A DNA stretch of 9,476 nucleotides from Parafrigoribacterium_A sp035571875 (GTDB lineage: Bacteria; Actinomycetota; Actinomycetes; Actinomycetales; Microbacteriaceae): assembly GCA_035571875.1 (NCBI GenBank), contig DATNBR010000034.1:1-9476 (forward strand), in the 5' to 3' direction. The notes beneath the pieces are model-generated. The model did not search any database, was not told the DNA's origin, and was given only the letters and a program-made list of their open reading frames with translations. This document shows, piece by piece, positions 7,204 through 9,476 of the stretch. The translations under genes were made by a program, and so were the position numbers. How positions within the stretch are numbered: position 1 is the stretch's first letter; every line of letters begins with the position of its first letter.

Positions 7204-7218
7204 TCTCACAATGTGGGA
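7204..7218. promoter_or_regulatory. Candidate operator for the second IclR regulator
   Basis: TCTCAC (7204-7209), an AAT centre and GTGGGA (7213-7218) form an imperfect inverted repeat with 5 of 6 positions paired. It lies directly before the regulator start at 7229, overlapping its presumed ribosome binding site GGGAAG (7215-7220), and about 90 bp upstream of the operon transcript start. IclR proteins commonly bind such short palindromes with A/T centres in divergent intergenic regions. Assignment is by position and symmetry only. Confidence 0.35.
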
Positions 7219-7228
7219 AGATGGCTCC

Positions 7229-7996
7229 ATGAGCGACGTGCACGGCACCCAGGTCGTGCGACGAGTGGGAGCCATCCTGCGCGCGGTCGGCAGCACCGGC
7301 CTGGAGGGCATCACAGCGAGCGACCTCGCGGCCGAGGTCGGGCTCTCGCGCTCCACCGTGCACCGCCTGCTGACGGCGCTCGCCGTCGAGGGGTTTCTCG
7401 ACCACGAGGGCTCCCGCTGGCGCACCGGCCCCGAGCTGTACCTCCTCGGCGCCGCATCCTCACCGCGGTACAACGTGCGCGGCGTGGCCCTGCCGACAGT
7501 GCTGGAGCTCGCGGAACTCAGCGGCGAGAGCGCCTTCTTCTCCGCGAGGCGCGGTGTGGAGTCCATCTGCCTCATCCGGGAGGACGGCAGCTTTCCCGTG
7601 CGCTCCTTCGTGCTGCACGAGGGGGTGCGCTTTCCGCTCGGGGTCGCCTCGGCGGGGCTCGCGATTCTCTCCTTCGAATCGGATGCGTGGATCGACGACT
7701 ACCTGGCGACCGCGGACCTCGAGGCGCGCTTCGGGGAGCCGCACTCGGCATCCGCGATTCGTGAGCGCATCAGGGCGACCCGCGAAACCGGCTACGCAGT
7801 GAACCCCGGGCTGATCGTGGAGGGCAGCTGGGGCATGGGCGCCGCAGTCTTCGACGCGGCGGGCGAGCCGCAGTGGGCGCTGAGCCTCAACGGCATCGAG
7901 TCGCGCTTTCGCCCCGAGCGCCAGGAGGAGCTGGGCCGGATGCTCGTGGAGCACGCCCACGCGCTCAGCCGCGAGCTCATCAACTGGCACTCCTGA
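7229..7996 (+). CDS. IclR family transcriptional regulator (second copy), divergent from the catabolic operon
   Basis: A 255-aa IclR protein. The winged helix-turn-helix spans about residues 8-68, with recognition helix GLSRSTVHRLLTAL (38-51). The effector-binding domain follows (about 80-250), with ESAFFSARRGVESICLIRE and FPLGVASAGLAILSF, the typical ligand-pocket segments. It differs clearly from the first IclR in this window, so the two are not a recent duplication. ATG 7229 is chosen for GGGAAG at 7215-7220 (8-nt spacing) and the normal distance to the helix-turn-helix; ATG 7211 in the same frame would add six residues. The 140-bp divergent region it shares with the CoA-transferase gene makes it the probable direct regulator of the operon. 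The effector is unknown, perhaps a 3-oxoacid or a pathway substrate. Confidence 0.93.
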   Translation: MSDVHGTQVVRRVGAILRAVGSTGLEGITASDLAAEVGLSRSTVHRLLTALAVEGFLDHEGSRWRTGPELYLLGAASSPRYNVRGVALPTVLELAELSGESAFFSARRGVESICLIREDGSFPVRSFVLHEGVRFPLGVASAGLAILSFESDAWIDDYLATADLEARFGEPHSASAIRERIRATRETGYAVNPGLIVEGSWGMGAAVFDAAGEPQWALSLNGIESRFRPERQEELGRMLVEHAHALSRELINWHS

Positions 7997-8011
7997 GCGC
8001 CACGCGGGTCG

Positions 8012-8071
8012 AGCTGCGGGTTGAGTAGGTCGCTCCGCGACCGTACCGAAACCAGCTCGGGTATCGAGACC
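8012..8071 (+). repeat. Intergenic hairpin repeat, copy 1
   Basis: This copy is 54/60 identical to 8830-8889. Its heart is a perfect stem, GGTCGC and GCGACC around TCC (8029-8043), flanked by the conserved arms GGGTTGAGTA and CGAAACC. It begins 15 bp after the stop of the second IclR gene. There is no T-tract, so it is a repeat element first, with possible transcript-end function. Confidence 0.8.
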
Positions 8072-8099
8072 GCCGATGCGCTCGAGTCCGATCCTCGAT

Positions 8100-8174
8100 C
8101 CGCGAGTTGCCCACTTTCGCCCTCAAGACGGCCACTTTTCGAGGTCCAGAGGGGCAGAAGTGGGCAACTCGCGG
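8100..8174. repeat. Long inverted repeat with perfect 17-bp arms
   Basis: Arms 8100-8116 and 8158-8174 are perfectly complementary (17/17). After one G-T pair and one mismatch, pairing continues with GCCC (8119-8122) against GGGC (8152-8155). A motif like GCCCACTT is present three times: at 8109, in the variant GGCCACTT at 8131, and inverted near 8157-8164. The element fills the space between repeat copy 1 and the promoter of the next gene. No protein is encoded. It may be a small mobile palindrome (MITE-like), a structured RNA or a protein-binding site. Confidence 0.75.
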
Positions 8175-8196
8175 GATGCGATCACCGCCGCGCCCC

Positions 8197-8202
8197 TACA
8201 CT
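8197..8202 (+). promoter_or_regulatory. -10 hexamer for a leaderless transcript
   Basis: TACACT ends 6 nt before ATG 8209, the same hexamer and spacing as at the first IclR gene. There is no Shine-Dalgarno sequence before this ATG. A recognisable -35 box is lacking; its expected place is at the edge of the preceding inverted repeat. Confidence 0.5.
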
Positions 8203-8208
8203 TTCGTG

Positions 8209-8805
8209 ATGGGCATCGTCACCGCGGATCTGGGCATCTCTCTCGACGGCTTCATCGCCGGTCCCAGGCAGAGCCTCGAGCATCCGATGGGCGAAGGCAC
8301 CGAGCAGCTGCACCGCTGGCACTTCGAGCAGCCGGAGGAGAACGCGGCTGAGATCGCGGAGATCGTCAATGCCGGCGCGTTCATCATGGGGCGCAACATG
8401 TTCGGCCCGATCCGCGGCGAGTGGAGCGGCGACTGGCGCGGCTGGTGGGGCGAGGAGCCGCCGTACCACGCGCCCGTCTTCGTGCTCACGCACTACCCGC
8501 GCGAGCCGCTGGTCATGGACGGCACCACCTTTTACTTCGTGACGGATGGCGTTGCCTCGGCCCTCGAGCAGGCTCGCGAAGCCGCCGGCGACGCTAACAT
8601 CTCGATCGGTGGCGGGGCGGACACGATCCGCCAGTTCCTGAACGCCGGCCTCATCGACGAGCTGCGTCTGCACACGGCGCCGATCCTCGTCCACGAGGGC
8701 GAGCGCCTCTTCGATGGCGTGCGCGACCTCACCTTCGAACCGCTCGGCACGACGGCGAATTCGCTGGTAACCCACACCCGCTACCGCCTCACGTACCCTC
8801 ATTAG
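8209..8805 (+). CDS. Dihydrofolate reductase family protein (RibD C-terminal domain)
   Basis: A 198-aa single-domain protein of PF01872. The N-terminal strand and loop SLDGFIAGP (11-19), FIMGRNMFGP (58-67), PVFVLTHYPREP (89-100), the nucleotide-binding SIGGGADTIRQFLNAGLIDEL (start 132) and PILVHEGERLF (158-168) follow the usual order. Members reduce a pterin- or pyrimidine-like substrate with NADPH. Stand-alone copies like this are common in actinobacteria and mostly uncharacterised, so it should not be named riboflavin reductase or FolA. ATG 8209 matches a leaderless start and a family-typical beginning. An in-frame ATG at 8107 lies inside the inverted repeat and would add unrelated residues. 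It is probably unrelated to the catabolic operon, from which it is separated by repeats. Confidence 0.9.
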   Translation: MGIVTADLGISLDGFIAGPRQSLEHPMGEGTEQLHRWHFEQPEENAAEIAEIVNAGAFIMGRNMFGPIRGEWSGDWRGWWGEEPPYHAPVFVLTHYPREPLVMDGTTFYFVTDGVASALEQAREAAGDANISIGGGADTIRQFLNAGLIDELRLHTAPILVHEGERLFDGVRDLTFEPLGTTANSLVTHTRYRLTYPH

Positions 8806-8829
8806 CGTGGGTCGAGTAGCGCGCGACGC

Positions 8830-8889
8830 AGCTGTGGGTTGAGTAGGTCGCTCCGCGACCGTATCGAAACCAGCCCGCGTACCGAGTCC
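8830..8889 (+). repeat. Intergenic hairpin repeat, copy 2
   Basis: Same 60-bp element and orientation as copy 1 with six substitutions, starting 24 bp after the stop of the RibD-C-like gene. The stem core (8847-8861) is unchanged. Its right end touches the promoter of the following small gene. Confidence 0.8.
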
Positions 8890-8897
8890 CGGACTGC

Positions 8898-8903
8898 CAT
8901 AGT
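8898..8903 (+). promoter_or_regulatory. Possible -10 hexamer for the leaderless small gene
   Basis: CATAGT matches the -10 consensus at four of six positions, including the key second A and last T. It ends 6 nt before ATG 8910. GAAGG at 8904-8908 is only 1 nt from the ATG, too close to serve as a ribosome binding site. Confidence 0.35.
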
Positions 8904-8909
8904 GAAGGC

Positions 8910-9080
8910 ATGTCTCCGAGCCAGGTACTCGCGTCGTGCGCCTACGCCGTGCCCAGCTGCAATGACACGAACAGTGGCGCGTTCCTCACCGGTGACAATG
9001 CCTGGATCGGCATGGTTGTTATCGCCGTCGTCATCGCGGCGGTCATCCTGGCCGTGCGCCTGCGCCGTCCCAAACGCTGA
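8910..9080 (+). CDS. Small single-pass membrane protein (56 aa), function unknown
   Basis: ATG to TGA encodes 56 residues. An N-terminal part with two cysteines (Cys10, Cys17) and polar residues is followed by a hydrophobic segment of about 18 residues (32-49, WIGMVVIAVV onward) and a basic tail RLRRPKR. The positive-inside rule predicts N-terminus out and C-terminus in. The layout of TGDN followed by the hydrophobic helix and RRPKR resembles a sortase sorting signal, but the LPxTG core is missing (AFLTG instead). The start is supported by a CATAGT hexamer 6 nt upstream. Hydrophobic-then-basic organisation and absence of an overlapping credible gene argue that it is real. I do not recognise a family. 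It sits between hairpin repeats and is followed by 255 bp without a gene. Confidence 0.55.
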   Translation: MSPSQVLASCAYAVPSCNDTNSGAFLTGDNAWIGMVVIAVVIAAVILAVRLRRPKR

Positions 9081-9127
9081 TCTCCTGCCGGATCGACGCT
9101 CGAACCCGACGTACGTCATCCGAAAAT

Positions 9128-9184
9128 GGGCCAAAGCGTCCATTCTGGGCCGACGCGCTGACCCATTCGGGACGGATTGGCCCC
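9128..9184. repeat. Imperfect inverted repeat with about 24-nt arms
   Basis: Arms 9128-9151 and 9160-9184 pair at about 17 of 24 positions around an 8-nt loop, including GGGCCAA against TTGGCCC and CGTCC against GGACG. There is no T-tract. The position, 48 bp after the small membrane-protein gene, allows a role in its transcript end. No gene is visible between 9081 and 9335; this repeat, a degenerate hairpin repeat, the terminator and another hairpin repeat fill that stretch. Confidence 0.55.
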
Positions 9185-9199
9185 GAAACCTGACCCGGC

Positions 9200-9233
9200 G
9201 GTCTCGATATGGCCGCGGGCGGCCTACTCGACC
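9200..9233 (-). repeat. Intergenic hairpin repeat, degenerate copy 3
   Basis: This copy is in opposite orientation to copies 1 and 2. The outer arms are recognisable (GGTCTCGATAT and TACTCGACC), while the core is a different perfect palindrome, GGCCGC and GCGGCC around GG (9211-9224). Confidence 0.6.
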
Positions 9234-9250
9234 AACGGAAGAGGGCAAAT

Positions 9251-9280
9251 AAAAAGGCCACCCCGGGGAGTGGCCTTTTT
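9251..9280. terminator. Bidirectional rho-independent terminator
   Basis: GGCCAC (9256-9261) and GTGGCC (9270-9275) form a perfect stem with an 8-nt loop. It has five A before and five T after, giving a U-tract on either strand. It should end the minus-strand Bax inhibitor-like transcript, whose stop is about 60 bp away, and can also stop plus-strand transcription from the small membrane-protein gene. Confidence 0.88.
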
Positions 9281-9290
9281 ACGTTGGTGA

Positions 9291-9324
9291 GGTTTCGATA
9301 CGGCGCTGCGCGCCTACTCAACCC
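9291..9324 (-). repeat. Intergenic hairpin repeat, copy 4
   Basis: Inverted relative to copies 1 and 2. The arms GGTTTCGATAC and TACTCAACCC are conserved. The core is GGCGC and GCGCC around TGC (9302-9314), differing from the other copies in bases but not in pairing. It lies 11 bp beyond the stop of the Bax inhibitor-like gene, between it and the terminator. Confidence 0.75.
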
Positions 9325-9335
9325 GCGAGAGAGGA

Positions 9336-9476
9336 CTAGCGACGCAGGATGGCCAGCAGGCGCAGGATCTCCAGGTACAGCCAGACGACGGTGACCATGA
9401 TGCCGAAGGCGGCGGTCCAGCCGTAGATGCGGGGAGCGCCACGCTTGACGCCGGTCTGGATGCTGTCGAAGTCGAG
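9336..9476 (-). CDS. Bax inhibitor-1/YccA family membrane protein, C-terminal fragment (cut by window edge)
   Basis: The last 46 codons and a TAG stop (9336-9338) are present; the 5' part lies beyond the window. The segment begins LDFDSIQTGVKRGAP, continues with the hydrophobic stretch IYGWTAAFGIMVTVVWLYLE and ends in ILRLLAILRR. This is the characteristic C-terminal transmembrane end of actinobacterial Bax inhibitor-1/YccA proteins (PF12811), multi-spanning inner-membrane proteins proposed to act as pH-sensitive ion leak channels. The terminator at 9251-9280 serves this gene. It is transcribed toward the small membrane-protein gene and appears unrelated to the catabolic cluster. Confidence 0.88.
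   Translation of the reverse strand, partial: LDFDSIQTGVKRGAPRIYGWTAAFGIMVTVVWLYLEILRLLAILRR

Noticed and set aside
4314..7232. Open frame of 972 codons on the plus strand, antisense to the operon
   Set aside because: It is a side effect of high-G+C codon bias. The protein is low in conserved motifs, and the minus strand here encodes four clearly recognisable enzymes.
8107..8208. N-terminal extension of the RibD-C-like protein from ATG 8107
   Set aside because: It would translate the palindromic repeat. The family N-terminus begins at ATG 8209.
8021..8209. Small open frame starting MSRSLRDR, with a second one at 8839 starting the same way
   Set aside because: Both beginnings are simply the hairpin repeat read as protein. 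The frames differ afterwards and show no family features.
9043..9321. 92-codon open frame on the minus strand
   Set aside because: It runs through two hairpin repeats, a palindrome and the terminator, and is antisense to the end of the small membrane-protein gene.
7997..9335. CRISPR array
   Set aside because: The four repeats are irregularly spaced, lie in both orientations and are separated by genes; there are no regular spacers or cas genes.

Overview
The window is G+C-rich (about two thirds by eye), with strong G/C third-position bias and several actinobacterial-looking features: GTG starts, apparently leaderless genes and short intergenic hairpin repeats. A Microbacteriaceae-type actinobacterium is the most likely source. 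This is inferred from style and protein flavour, not from a database match.

Positions 1-1787 (+): an IclR-family regulator is followed by a cyclase-family (PF04199) metal-dependent hydrolase whose GTG start overlaps the regulator by 17 bp. Positions 7088-1799 (-): a tight five-gene catabolic operon runs in the order 3-oxoacid CoA-transferase subunit A, subunit B, acetyl-CoA acetyltransferase (thiolase), iron-containing alcohol dehydrogenase, NAD(P)-dependent aldehyde dehydrogenase. It has a good promoter (TTGACA, 17 bp, TAGTGT), good ribosome binding sites, and 1-nt gaps or ATGA overlaps at three of four junctions. It converges on the cyclase with only 11 bp between stop codons. Positions 7229-7996 (+): a second IclR regulator is divergent from the operon.

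Positions 7997-9476: a RibD-C/dihydrofolate-reductase-like protein, an unannotated-looking 56-aa membrane miniprotein, a bidirectional terminator, and the C-terminal end of a Bax inhibitor-1/YccA family membrane protein (-). The spaces between them hold four copies of one hairpin repeat (two in each orientation) and two longer inverted repeats.

Together, positions 1-7996 look like one catabolic island. A ring-opening or amide/lactone-type hydrolase supplies an acid, an alcohol is oxidised through an aldehyde to an acid, and a 3-oxoacid is activated with succinyl-CoA and split by thiolase into acyl-CoA plus acetyl-CoA. The two IclR regulators would sense the substrate or intermediates. The substrate cannot be named from the sequence. 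The combination is not one of the standard textbook clusters and is the best candidate here for an undescribed pathway.
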